Below, in pieces: positions 33,102-40,924 of a DNA stretch of 48,417 nt; within the stretch, counting starts at the first letter, position 1; each line of letters starts with the position of its first letter. This DNA comes from Pseudomonadota bacterium (GTDB taxonomy: Bacteria; Pseudomonadota; Alphaproteobacteria; Sphingomonadales; Sphingomonadaceae). Made by a program: the position numbers and the translations under genes. Under the pieces are notes generated by a model. The model saw only the letters and a program-made list of their open reading frames with translations. It was not told the DNA's origin and made no database searches. Where the stretch lies: the NCBI GenBank assembly GCA_023436615.1, contig JAEZIO010000008.1, forward strand, positions 1 through 48,417. Direction: 5' to 3'.

Positions 33102-35018
33102 TCAGGCGGTACCGGGCTGCGGCTTTGCTCGCCCTTGGCCGAGGAGCGCTTCGAGGTCGGCAATTCGCCGGCTGTTCGAGTCAATCAGCGCGGCCACCTG
33201 GGCTTCGCGCGCCTCCCGCTTGATGACGGTGCGTATGGCGCGCGCGATCGCCTCCGACACGCCGGCCAGCGCCTTTTGCTCGTCCTTGCTGGGAATGGAG
33301 CCGTCCGGCCGCGGGCCGACCAGCAGGAAGCCGAGAGGTGCTTCGTCGCCGGAGCTGGGCACGAGCGGGACGCGAAGCGGGAAGACCTTGTCCGACGCCT
33401 CGCAGATGTCGCTGGCATAATCTTCCGCGAACTTCGACTTGCGCCATTCGGCCACGTCTTCGGTTGCGATTCCGCGACTCCGGAAGATCGTGCCGTTGAC
33501 GATCGCCGCGCTGCGGACGGCGCGCACGCCGGCATCGACGCGCGCCAGGACCTCGTCGACCATCTCGCCCAGCGACGCCGTCTCGCGCATGTCGCGGACG
33601 CAGTCCGGAAGATCGTCGCGAAGCAGTACGAGATTCTTCTGGAAGCGTTTCTCGGACCAGCGCTGGATCCGTTCCTGAATGGGGTTGATCAGCACCGTGG
33701 CGAGCGCCGCGGCGATCACGACGGGGCCCTCGCTGCCGGTGTTGCCGTAGTAATTGTAGACGACCTGCTTGAGCGCGTCGGCGGCGCCCGCGAAGATCGC
33801 CGCAACGGCGAGCGTGATGAGCGCGAAATTCGCGGACCGGCTGATGACGAACTCGGCATCGTAAAGGCGGTAGCGAAGCAGCGCGATGAGCAGGCCGAAT
33901 TGAAGCACCAGTACCGCCAGAGCCAGGCAGACGCCTGCCAGGATTTCGACGAGCAGCTGCTGGCCGAAACTGCCCGTCGACCATTTGAAATAGTCGCAGA
34001 CGATGGAGAGCGCGCGGAGGACCGCATAGCCGCTGAAGCCGAGCAGCGCCCAGCGGATCTGCTGCAAGGTGTCGGTGGATTCCGCGCGGCGCAGGCGCCG
34101 CAACAGCATCAGCGCCGCGATGATCATGAAAACCACGAGGTACGTCTGGTAGACCTGGCCGTGCAGGAGCATCAGGACCGGTGCGGCGACGAGCAGGGCC
34201 ACGAGCCTCGACGACAGCGCCCCGTGCGGGAACAAGAGGATTCCCGCGAGCAGCAGCACATTGCTGAGATCGTAGAGCGCGACGTTTACGAACCGCGGCA
34301 CGCCGATGTCGCCGAGGAAGGCGGACGAGGGCAGCTCCGACCCGATCATCAGCAGGATCGCGAGCGAAAGGATCGAGCTGACGACGTCACGGGCATTGCG
34401 GCGGTGCAGAATCCACGCCGCCCACAGGAGGAAGGGGTAGAAGATGACGTGCACGACGTCGACGAAGCTCAGCAAAGCCGGGCTGACGCCAAGGTCGGTC
34501 GCGCCGGCCTGGATGTGCTGCTCGCCGGTCTCGACCGTGACCTCGCGCACGGTGCCGTCCGGCGACCTGACCGTCAGCGGCACTGGCAGCTGCTCGGTGC
34601 CGAACAGCATCGTCCCCATGGCGATATAGGCGGGGTCATCGGCGTGGGTCGCGAGCGCCTGCTCGGTGACCGGCATCATCGCCGGCATTGGAAGCCCGTA
34701 AATGGCGACGATGTCATCGCCGGGCCGGAGGCCGGCGTCGCGCGAGTAGGGACCGACCAGGAACCGGATCTTCGTCGCATCCTGAGGCGAGACGGCGAAG
34801 CCGGCGCGGCTGCCGAGCATCAGTTGCGAATTGTCGCCTGGAGCGGTGTAGCGATTGTAGAGGCCGATGGCGGGTCCGGCGAGCGCGAGCAGCAGCGCCG
34901 CAAGCCAGACCGCGGAAAAAACGTAATAAAAGCCGTTGGTGAACTGCGGAATGCGCTCCGGGATGCGCATTCGGCGTCGCCGCGTCGTCCGCGCAGGAGC
35001 GGCAAGCTCCACGTTCAT
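33102..35018 (-). CDS. Multi-pass membrane protein with PDZ-like and GAF-like regions, kinase-less sensor
   Basis: A 638-residue protein. Residues 1-27 are basic and cytosolic; a helix follows (about 30-53), then a periplasmic PDZ-like region (about 65-165, with SRDAGLRPGDDIVAIYG). Six to seven more helices run to about 470, including RYRLYDAEFVISRSANFAL, a segment shared with membrane sensor histidine kinases. A cytosolic linker (IQERIQRWSEKRFQKNL) leads to a GAF-like domain (about 485-610) and a short coiled tail. No HisKA or HATPase is present and none is adjacent. ATG at 35018 fits the topology. Probably senses or relays an envelope signal; partner unknown. Confidence 0.65.
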   Translation of the reverse strand: MNVELAAPARTTRRRRMRIPERIPQFTNGFYYVFSAVWLAALLLALAGPAIGLYNRYTAPGDNSQLMLGSRAGFAVSPQDATKIRFLVGPYSRDAGLRPGDDIVAIYGLPMPAMMPVTEQALATHADDPAYIAMGTMLFGTEQLPVPLTVRSPDGTVREVTVETGEQHIQAGATDLGVSPALLSFVDVVHVIFYPFLLWAAWILHRRNARDVVSSILSLAILLMIGSELPSSAFLGDIGVPRFVNVALYDLSNVLLLAGILLFPHGALSSRLVALLVAAPVLMLLHGQVYQTYLVVFMIIAALMLLRRLRRAESTDTLQQIRWALLGFSGYAVLRALSIVCDYFKWSTGSFGQQLLVEILAGVCLALAVLVLQFGLLIALLRYRLYDAEFVISRSANFALITLAVAAIFAGAADALKQVVYNYYGNTGSEGPVVIAAALATVLINPIQERIQRWSEKRFQKNLVLLRDDLPDCVRDMRETASLGEMVDEVLARVDAGVRAVRSAAIVNGTIFRSRGIATEDVAEWRKSKFAEDYASDICEASDKVFPLRVPLVPSSGDEAPLGFLLVGPRPDGSIPSKDEQKALAGVSEAIARAIRTVIKREAREAQVAALIDSNSRRIADLEALLGQGRAKPQPGTA

Positions 35019-35086
35019 GGAATGCACCGCTTTCCGTCGGGCATGTCGGTGCCCAATCGATAGAAGCGCAGCGCCATTCTCAACCG

Positions 35087-35104
35087 CCCCGTTCAACCCC
35101 GTTC
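35087..35104. repeat. Direct repeat CCCCGTTC-AA-CCCCGTTC
   Basis: Two identical eight-base units with a ten-base period lie 69 bases upstream of the sensor-like gene start, in the 159-base gap after the xpaC-like gene. One helical turn per unit suggests a protein-binding site on one face of the DNA. Nothing else distinctive was seen in the gap. Confidence 0.35.
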
Positions 35105-35177
35105 TCTGACGGACTGCTCTCGGCAAGGCGCCGCTGCAAGCTTTTCCTGAACTTGCGCAGGCGCTTGGAGCTTGGGA

Positions 35178-35906
35178 TCAGGTGTCGATCGTCTGCTCGC
35201 CGTAGCGCGACTTGATGAATCGGCCCTGGGTTTCGAACGCTGCCAGGTCGCCGCGGGCAAGGTCTTCCGAGATCTCGTCCAGCGCCGTCCGTGCCGCCGA
35301 CAGGCCGTCGACGAGCCGCTCGTCGACTGTCAGGCCTTCACCGTCCGCCTGCCGCCGGAATTCCGTAGGGACGTTCACATAGCGGTCGATCAGACCGGGC
35401 AGGTGGATCGACATCAAGCGGCGCGCATCCTGCGCTTTCGGGTCGAGTGCGTCGACACGCTCGAGGGCCTGCTTGAGCGCGGGCAGCCGTGCGCTGATCG
35501 CATCGATCTCGGCGCGCGCCGGCGCCGGAAGCGCCGCTCGCGAGCGGTACAAATAGGAATCGAACCGTTGAACCATCTGCCCGTTCGGCAGATCGGTGCT
35601 CGGGGCTTTGGCAGCCGGTTCGCTAGGCACGAAAGCAAGCAGTGCGGCAATACCGATCGCGAGGCCGACGGCCGCAAGGAACCCGAACATGCCGATCGGC
35701 ATGATCAGGCCGACGATGATCGTCGCGATGCTGATTGCCCCGACCGCCACGCCCACTCGGGCAAGGCGGCGGCCGAGGTCGCGGTTCACGCGTTGCCGCT
35801 CGCGCCGCGCCGCCTCGCGCGCCGCGCCGTCCCGCTCGTCCAGCGCTCGCGTTACCCGGTCGAAACGGGCGAGGGCGCGTTCGACCTTGGCGTTGACCTC
35901 GCTCAT
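35178..35906 (-). CDS. XpaC-like membrane protein (5-bromo-4-chloroindolyl phosphate hydrolysis family)
   Basis: A 242-residue protein with a charged N-terminal helical part (1-50), two membrane helices (about 51-72 and 74-92), and a cytosolic helical domain with SRAALPAPARAEIDAIS and a long helix-rich end. The arrangement and its position next to telA match XpaC-family proteins, found beside TelA homologues in Bacillus (xpaC-yaaN). Function unproven; homology in the body is weak, so the family call rests partly on context. Four bases separate it from the telA stop, so it is in the telA transcript. Confidence 0.6.
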   Translation of the reverse strand: MSEVNAKVERALARFDRVTRALDERDGAAREAARRERQRVNRDLGRRLARVGVAVGAISIATIIVGLIMPIGMFGFLAAVGLAIGIAALLAFVPSEPAAKAPSTDLPNGQMVQRFDSYLYRSRAALPAPARAEIDAISARLPALKQALERVDALDPKAQDARRLMSIHLPGLIDRYVNVPTEFRRQADGEGLTVDERLVDGLSAARTALDEISEDLARGDLAAFETQGRFIKSRYGEQTIDT

Positions 35907-35910
35907 CCGC

Positions 35911-37107
35911 TCACTTGGCGCCGATGGGAGTCAAAGGGGAAGAAAGGTTCTCGATGCGGCCTTTCTCCACACCCTCGGCGCGCGCGATATAGCCTTTCGA
36001 CTTCTCCACCTCGCTCTCCAGCGTGTTCACCGTCTGCTTCATGTTGTCGAGCGCCTCCAGCTTGAAGCGGTCGATCTGGTCCATCGTGTCGTAGATGTTC
36101 TGGAACGCGCGCTGCAGCGTCTCGAGCGGAATGGTCGAGGAAGCGGCCTGCTCGTGTATCGCGCCGGTCTGGCTCTTCAGCATTTCGCCGGTGGTGTCGA
36201 TCATTCCGGCCGTCGTCGTGTTGAGCGCGCCGATCTGCTCGAGGACTAGCTTCTGGTTGGTCAGCGCCTGCGCGACGGTCACCGCCGTGCGCAGCGCGGC
36301 GACGGTCGTAGTCGAAGCGCGGTCGACGCCCTTCACGAGCTCGACGTTGTTCTTCTTGACGAGGTCGAGCGCAAGATAGCCCTGCACCGTCACCGCCATC
36401 TGTGTCAGCAGGTCCGTCGTCCGCTGGCGCGTGTAGAACAACGCCGTTTCGCGGATCGCCTTCGCCTTGGCGGGGTCGGTGGCGTCGAGGTCGTTGGCCT
36501 TGTCCTCGAGCTGCTTGTCCAGGCTCTTGGATATGTGGACCATCTGCTCGAGCTTGTGCATCGTCTTCCACAGGTTCGCGCGCTCGGTATCGATGGCCGC
36601 GTTGTCCATGAGCAGCTCGTCCTTGCCGTTCGCGAGGCTGCCGAGGATCTTCTGGATGTGCGTCTGCGAGCTTCGATACTTGTCGAAGTAGCGGTCGATG
36701 CGGTTGCCGAAAGGGATGATGCCGAGGAATTTCTTCGTCTTCGTCGCGTCCTTGGGATCGAGCGCCTCGACTGTCCGCCGAAGCTCGGTCAGGTCGGCGC
36801 CGATCCCGGTATCCTTGTCGATCGCCTTTACCGGCCGGTCGAGGAAGCGGTTCGAGGCGCCTGCAGCTTCCGCGATCTCCTTCCGGCCCATCGCCGTCAG
36901 CTGATCGACCTTCTTGCCGAACTCAGGACTGTTGGAATCGAGCTTCGCAAGCTCATCCACGAACTCGGCGACGCGCTTGTCGAGCTCGCTGACCTCCTTG
37001 TCCTTCAGCGGCACCAGGCCCGCTGCCTCCGCGGGCGCGATTGGGTTCAGCGCGTCGGGCGGATCGAGCTTGAGCTTGGTGTCGGTCTTCGTGCTTTCCT
37101 TGGCCAT
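35911..37107 (-). CDS. telA: Toxic anion resistance protein, TelA family
   Basis: A 398-residue largely helical, cytosolic protein of the TelA/YaaN family, which is tied to tellurite and cell-envelope toxin tolerance. Features: an early segment VPLKDKEVSELDKRVAEFVD, the conserved block IIPFGNRIDRYFDKYRSSQ at about 128-146, and a C-terminal coiled region with TTTVAALRTAVTVAQAL and QTGAIHEQAA. ATG at 37107 has AGGG upstream; the earlier in-frame ATG at 37167 adds a basic unmatched stretch. A strong promoter lies upstream at 37185-37212. Coupled to the xpaC-like gene. Confidence 0.85.
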   Translation of the reverse strand: MAKESTKTDTKLKLDPPDALNPIAPAEAAGLVPLKDKEVSELDKRVAEFVDELAKLDSNSPEFGKKVDQLTAMGRKEIAEAAGASNRFLDRPVKAIDKDTGIGADLTELRRTVEALDPKDATKTKKFLGIIPFGNRIDRYFDKYRSSQTHIQKILGSLANGKDELLMDNAAIDTERANLWKTMHKLEQMVHISKSLDKQLEDKANDLDATDPAKAKAIRETALFYTRQRTTDLLTQMAVTVQGYLALDLVKKNNVELVKGVDRASTTTVAALRTAVTVAQALTNQKLVLEQIGALNTTTAGMIDTTGEMLKSQTGAIHEQAASSTIPLETLQRAFQNIYDTMDQIDRFKLEALDNMKQTVNTLESEVEKSKGYIARAEGVEKGRIENLSSPLTPIGAK

Positions 37108-37182
37108 TCCCTGTGCCTTTCGGTGCTCGCGGGCGCGGCTCGACGGTGAACGGCAGGCCCGTGCCATGCAAGCGATTTGAGT

Positions 37183-37200
37183 GTATTATATGTCTAATAC
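37183..37200. promoter_or_regulatory. Perfect inverted repeat GTATTA-TATGTC-TAATAC
   Basis: Six-base arms around six bases, overlapping the -10 hexamer of the telA promoter. A regulator bound here would block RNA polymerase. The gap also serves tadG on the other strand. Confidence 0.55.
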
Positions 37201-37212
37201 GCTGCCACGCAA
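37185..37212 (-). promoter_or_regulatory. Predicted promoter of the telA - xpaC-like unit
   Basis: On the minus strand TTGCGT (37212-37207), 16 bases, then a consensus TATAAT (37190-37185). The expected start is near 37178, leaving about 70 bases of leader. Confidence 0.55.
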
Positions 37213-37319
37213 GGCCCGCGCTCGGTACGGTTGAGCAACATTAACCATTCCGTTGAACGATTTGAACACCTTGACGGGCCATAGCTTCCCCAAAGCGCAC
37301 GACGTTCTGGGGCACATCG

Positions 37320-38585
37320 ATGATCAAATTCATGAAGCGGCTTTGGAAAGACCGTCGCGGCAATGCGATCCTCATTGCAGGTGCAGCCATGCCGCTCGTC
37401 GTCGGCGCGGCGGGCCTCGCGACCGACACCATCCAGTGGACATTGTGGAAGCGCGAGCTCCAGCGCGCAGCCGACTCCGCCGCCTTCGCCGGCGTCTACG
37501 CGCTCGCCCAGAGCGCCAGCGCGAGCAGCGCCGTCGCCGCAGATCTCGGCAAGAACAACAAGACCGGAATCGCGCTGAAAACCGGCTATTCGGGCTGCGG
37601 CGGAACGTGCCAGATCGCGTTCCCGACCTCGCCCAATTGGACCAACGGCGTCCAGGTGACGATCGCCATCCAGAAGACGCTCGGCTTTTCCTCGCTGTTC
37701 ATCTCAACGGCGCCGACGATCGTTGCGTCGGGCACCGCGGCCATGGTCGACGACGGCACCTATTGCCTGGTTGCGCTGAAGAAATCGGGCGGCGCAGGGA
37801 TCACGCTTGGCGGCAGCGCGATGGCCAACATGGGATGCGGAGGGATTTCGAACTCCAACGCGAATCCTGCGGTGACCACCAACGGCGGCAGCTATACATT
37901 CACCGCGCCGGTGCTCGCCGGCGTCGGCACTCTTCCCACGGCGGTCAACGGCGTGTCCGAGCTGCAGCCGCACCACATGGCGCTGCCGGATCCGTTCGCC
38001 AACAAATATCCGACAACCGTGCCGTCGGGGACGAATTGCACGAACTTCCAGCAAAAGCTGACCAATCTCGGCACCGGCAACAACAAGGACTATCACCTGG
38101 CGCCGGGCTGCTACAATTCGTTCCAGATCACCGGCAACGAAACCTACACGATGGATCCCGGGGTCTATTATCTGAACAGCACCGACTTCGACATGGGCGG
38201 TACCGCGACGATCAAGGGCACCGGCGTCACGATCATCCTGACCGGCACCACGCCGGGCTCGATCAAGACGAACGGCAACGTGGGCATCCAGCTCACGGCT
38301 CCGACGTCCGGCACCTACTCGAAGATGCTGTTCATCCAGAGCGGCTCGGCGACAGCCGACAATGTCAACGAGATCAACGGCAACAGCTCGTCTTTCTACG
38401 ACGGAGCGATCTACACGCCAAAGGGCAACATCACTTTTACCGGGTCCAGCGGCGCCATGACCAAGTGCGCGATGGTCGTCGGCTACACCGTCGCGTTCGG
38501 CGGCAACACCAATCTGCAGAACAACACCATCGGGTGCTCGGCCAACCAGACCGTCACCGCCAAGCAGGTGAGGCTAGTCGCATGA
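37320..38585 (+). CDS. TadG-like pilus assembly protein
   Basis: A 421-residue protein. The N-terminus has the TadE/TadG pattern: a basic start with RRGNAILIAGAAMPLVVGAAG, one membrane helix at about 17-36, then a long extracytoplasmic part rich in Gly, Asn, Ser and Thr with four or more cysteines (for example GCGGTCQ and YCLVAL). Homologues carry the N-terminal TadG segment with a variable beta-rich domain. Start ATG at 37320; an in-frame ATG is also at 37332. Its stop overlaps the next gene by ATGA. Divergent from telA. Confidence 0.82.
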   Translation: MIKFMKRLWKDRRGNAILIAGAAMPLVVGAAGLATDTIQWTLWKRELQRAADSAAFAGVYALAQSASASSAVAADLGKNNKTGIALKTGYSGCGGTCQIAFPTSPNWTNGVQVTIAIQKTLGFSSLFISTAPTIVASGTAAMVDDGTYCLVALKKSGGAGITLGGSAMANMGCGGISNSNANPAVTTNGGSYTFTAPVLAGVGTLPTAVNGVSELQPHHMALPDPFANKYPTTVPSGTNCTNFQQKLTNLGTGNNKDYHLAPGCYNSFQITGNETYTMDPGVYYLNSTDFDMGGTATIKGTGVTIILTGTTPGSIKTNGNVGIQLTAPTSGTYSKMLFIQSGSATADNVNEINGNSSSFYDGAIYTPKGNITFTGSSGAMTKCAMVVGYTVAFGGNTNLQNNTIGCSANQTVTAKQVRLVA

Positions 38586-39046
38586 TTTGCCTCGCGAAGC
38601 GCATCCTCGCCGACGATCGCGGCAATTCGCTGATCGAAATGGCGATCGTGGCCCCAGTGCTGGGAACGCTGATGATCGGCGCGGTAGACATCAGCCGCGC
38701 CTATTCGGCCAAGCTGCAGGTAGAGCAGGCCGCGCAGCGCACAATCGAGCTCATCCAGCGGTCCGAGTACAAGACGGCGGATAATTCGACGTACCAGGCG
38801 GTGGCGACTACGGCCGCCGGGACCGGCTCTTCGGCTACGATCGACCCCTGGCTCGAATGCAACAACGACGGCACCAAGCTCGACATCGATACGGGCACGT
38901 GCGCCAATTCCACCGATCCTTACGCGCGCTACGTGCAGGTCACCGTCCAGCAGCCGTTCACGCCCATGTTCGGAGCCCGTTTCTTCCCGGGTGCGGTCAA
39001 CGGGGTTGTCACGATCCGCGCTACCGCCGGAGTTCGCGTCCAATGA
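38582..39046 (+). CDS. TadE-like pseudopilin-type protein (first)
   Basis: A 154-residue protein with the TadE N-terminus DDRGNSLIEMAIVAPVLG (12-29) and a membrane helix at about 18-37. The exported rest has two cysteines (WLECNNDGT and GTCANST) and a beta-rich end. The ATG overlaps the TadG-like stop as ATGA, and its own stop overlaps the next gene as ATGA. Confidence 0.82.
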   Translation: MICLAKRILADDRGNSLIEMAIVAPVLGTLMIGAVDISRAYSAKLQVEQAAQRTIELIQRSEYKTADNSTYQAVATTAAGTGSSATIDPWLECNNDGTKLDIDTGTCANSTDPYARYVQVTVQQPFTPMFGARFFPGAVNGVVTIRATAGVRVQ

Positions 39047-39435
39047 CCCGGGCCCTTCGCAAGCTGTGGACCGACAGCGGCGGAGCCGCGGCGCTCGAGT
39101 TCGCCTTTGCAGTGCCGGCTCTGGCCATGATGATCTGGGGACTGTTCCAGATCGGCATGGTCTACCAGGCCAATGCCGGAATGCAGCACGCGCTTGGCGA
39201 GGCGGCGCGCTACGCCACCATCTACCCGACGCCCACGGATACTCAGCTGCAGACGATGATTACTTCCCACAAGTTTGGCCTTGGCCGCGGGACGTGGAGC
39301 ACGCCGCAGATTGACAACAGCGTGGCCAATCAGAAGACGATCACGGTCACCTATTCGCAGCCGATGAACTTCCTGTTGTTCAACGGGCCGAGCGTCAGCA
39401 TCACCAAGTCCAAGGTCGTTTACCTCTCCGTTTGA
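39043..39435 (+). CDS. TadE-like pseudopilin-type protein (second)
   Basis: A 130-residue protein with GGAAALEFAFAVPALAMMIW (13-32) as the TadE-type membrane segment, then a short exported part. The ATG overlaps the previous stop. Its last 16 bases overlap the opposing crotonase-family gene. Together with the two genes before it, it forms a coupled three-gene unit with no TadA, TadB, TadC, CpaB or Flp gene in the window; the rest of the machine, if present, is elsewhere. Confidence 0.82.
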   Translation: MTRALRKLWTDSGGAAALEFAFAVPALAMMIWGLFQIGMVYQANAGMQHALGEAARYATIYPTPTDTQLQTMITSHKFGLGRGTWSTPQIDNSVANQKTITVTYSQPMNFLLFNGPSVSITKSKVVYLSV

Positions 39436-40196
39436 CCGCCGCCGGCCGCGCGGCTCTGGAAAAAGGACGCGATCGCGTTTGCGACCTCGGGCGAGCGCAG
39501 TCGCTCCGAAAAGTGGCCGTTTTCGAGTTCCATGCGCGCGATCAGTTCGTCCGCTGAAGCATGCCTGAGCAGGTTCTGCGTCAGCCGCAGCGCTTCGGGG
39601 GGCTTTGCCAGCAGGGCAGCGGCCAGGTCGCGCAGCCCGTCGCTGACAAGCTCGCTCGCTACCACATGGCTGACAATCCCGGCGGCGAGCGCCTCTTGCG
39701 CGCCGAACGGCTCGCCCAGCAGCAGGTAGCGTGCAGCGCGCTTCCGGCCCGCGAGGCGCGGCAGCAAGAGCGAACTCGCAGCTTCCGGGACCAGGCCGAG
39801 GTCGACGAACGGCAGCGAAAAGCGAGCATCCTCGGCCGCGACCACGAGGTCGCAGTGAAGCAGCATCGTCGTTCCGATTCCGACGGCGTTGCCCTGCACG
39901 CCCGCGACCAGGGGGACGCCGTTGCGCGCGAGCGCCCGGAGCAGGCGCCAGACCGGAATATCGTCGGAGTCGCGCGGCAGGGCGGTCAGGAAGTCGTTGA
40001 GATCGTTGCCCGCCGTGAAGTCCTGGCCCTCGCCGCTGATCGTGATAAGCCGGATGCAGGCATCTTCGCCGGCGCTCTCCACCGCTTCCGCGAGAGCCGC
40101 ATACATCGAGACGGTGATCGCGTTTCGGCGCTCCGGTCGGGCAAGCGTGATCGCCAGCACACCTTCGCCGCGTTCGACGCGCACATGTTCGTCCAT
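39420..40196 (-). CDS. Enoyl-CoA hydratase/isomerase family protein, isomerase-like
   Basis: A 258-residue crotonase. The oxyanion segments are GQDFTAGND (56-64) and GNAVGIGTTM. The two glutamates needed for hydration are not at their usual places: the first position lies in GIGTTML and the second in RFSLPF. Instead LGLVPEAASS has the glutamate pattern known from delta3,delta2-enoyl-CoA isomerases, so isomerase is more likely than hydratase. The ATG at 40196 starts right before the fold. Divergent from the transaldolase-like gene; stop overlaps the TadE-like gene by 16 bases. Confidence 0.8.
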   Translation of the reverse strand: MDEHVRVERGEGVLAITLARPERRNAITVSMYAALAEAVESAGEDACIRLITISGEGQDFTAGNDLNDFLTALPRDSDDIPVWRLLRALARNGVPLVAGVQGNAVGIGTTMLLHCDLVVAAEDARFSLPFVDLGLVPEAASSLLLPRLAGRKRAARYLLLGEPFGAQEALAAGIVSHVVASELVSDGLRDLAAALLAKPPEALRLTQNLLRHASADELIARMELENGHFSERLRSPEVANAIASFFQSRAAGGGQTER

Positions 40197-40267
40197 GCTG
40201 TTGCCCCCGAATCGGATGACTGCTTGTGTCGCAGCCGCTATCCACCCGCAATCAACCGGGGATGATA

Positions 40268-40921
40268 ATGAAGTTTTTTGCCGATACCGCCGAAGTTTCC
40301 GAAATCCGCGACCTTGCCGCAACCGGCCTGCTCGACGGTGTCACGACCAATCCATCGCTCGTCCACAAGTCGGGCCGGGACTTCCTCGATGTCGTCCGCG
40401 AGATCGCACAAGTCGTCGAAGGGCCGGTGTCGGCCGAGGTGGTCGCGCTCGATTTTGACGGGATGATGCGCGAAGCCGAAGTGCTTCGCGCAATCGCCGA
40501 CAATGTGACGATCAAGGTCCCCCTGACCGAGGACGGATTGAGGGCGTGCCGGGCGCTGACGGGAGACGGCACGATGGTGAACGTCACCCTGTGCTTTTCA
40601 GCCGCTCAGGCGCTCCTCGCGGCCAAGGCCGGCGCGACTTTCATTTCGCCGTTCGTCGGGCGTCACGACGATGTGGGCTTCAGCGGGATGGACCTGATTT
40701 CCGACATTCGCATGATCTACGACAATTACGACTTCGAGACGCAAATCCTCGTCGCCTCGGTGCGTCATCCGGTCCACGTCGTCGAAGCGGCGAAGATCGG
40801 CGCGGACGTCATGACGGCGCCGCCCAAGATCATCCACCAACTGTTCAAGCACCCGCTGACGGACGCCGGGCTCGCTGCCTTCCTCAAGGACTGGCAGGCG
40901 AGCGGTCAGAAGATCGCTTAA
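40268..40921 (+). CDS. Transaldolase / fructose-6-phosphate aldolase-like (TalC family)
   Basis: A 217-residue class I aldolase of the short transaldolase subfamily. MKFFADTAEVSEI is at the start, GVTTNPSLV at 24-32, and Lys83 in TIKVPLT is the Schiff-base residue, at nearly the same position as Lys85 of E. coli FSA. Either transaldolase (pentose phosphate) or F6P aldolase activity is possible; sequence alone does not decide. ATG at 40268 is preferred over 40262 by spacing from the GGGG at 40257-40260. Confidence 0.9.
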   Translation: MKFFADTAEVSEIRDLAATGLLDGVTTNPSLVHKSGRDFLDVVREIAQVVEGPVSAEVVALDFDGMMREAEVLRAIADNVTIKVPLTEDGLRACRALTGDGTMVNVTLCFSAAQALLAAKAGATFISPFVGRHDDVGFSGMDLISDIRMIYDNYDFETQILVASVRHPVHVVEAAKIGADVMTAPPKIIHQLFKHPLTDAGLAAFLKDWQASGQKIA

Positions 40922-40924
40922 GGC

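Noticed and set aside
32448..35063. 871-codon open frame on the plus strand
   Set aside because: It runs antisense to four recognised genes. The translation is rich in Arg, Asp and Gln without domains. Open antisense frames are expected at this GC content.
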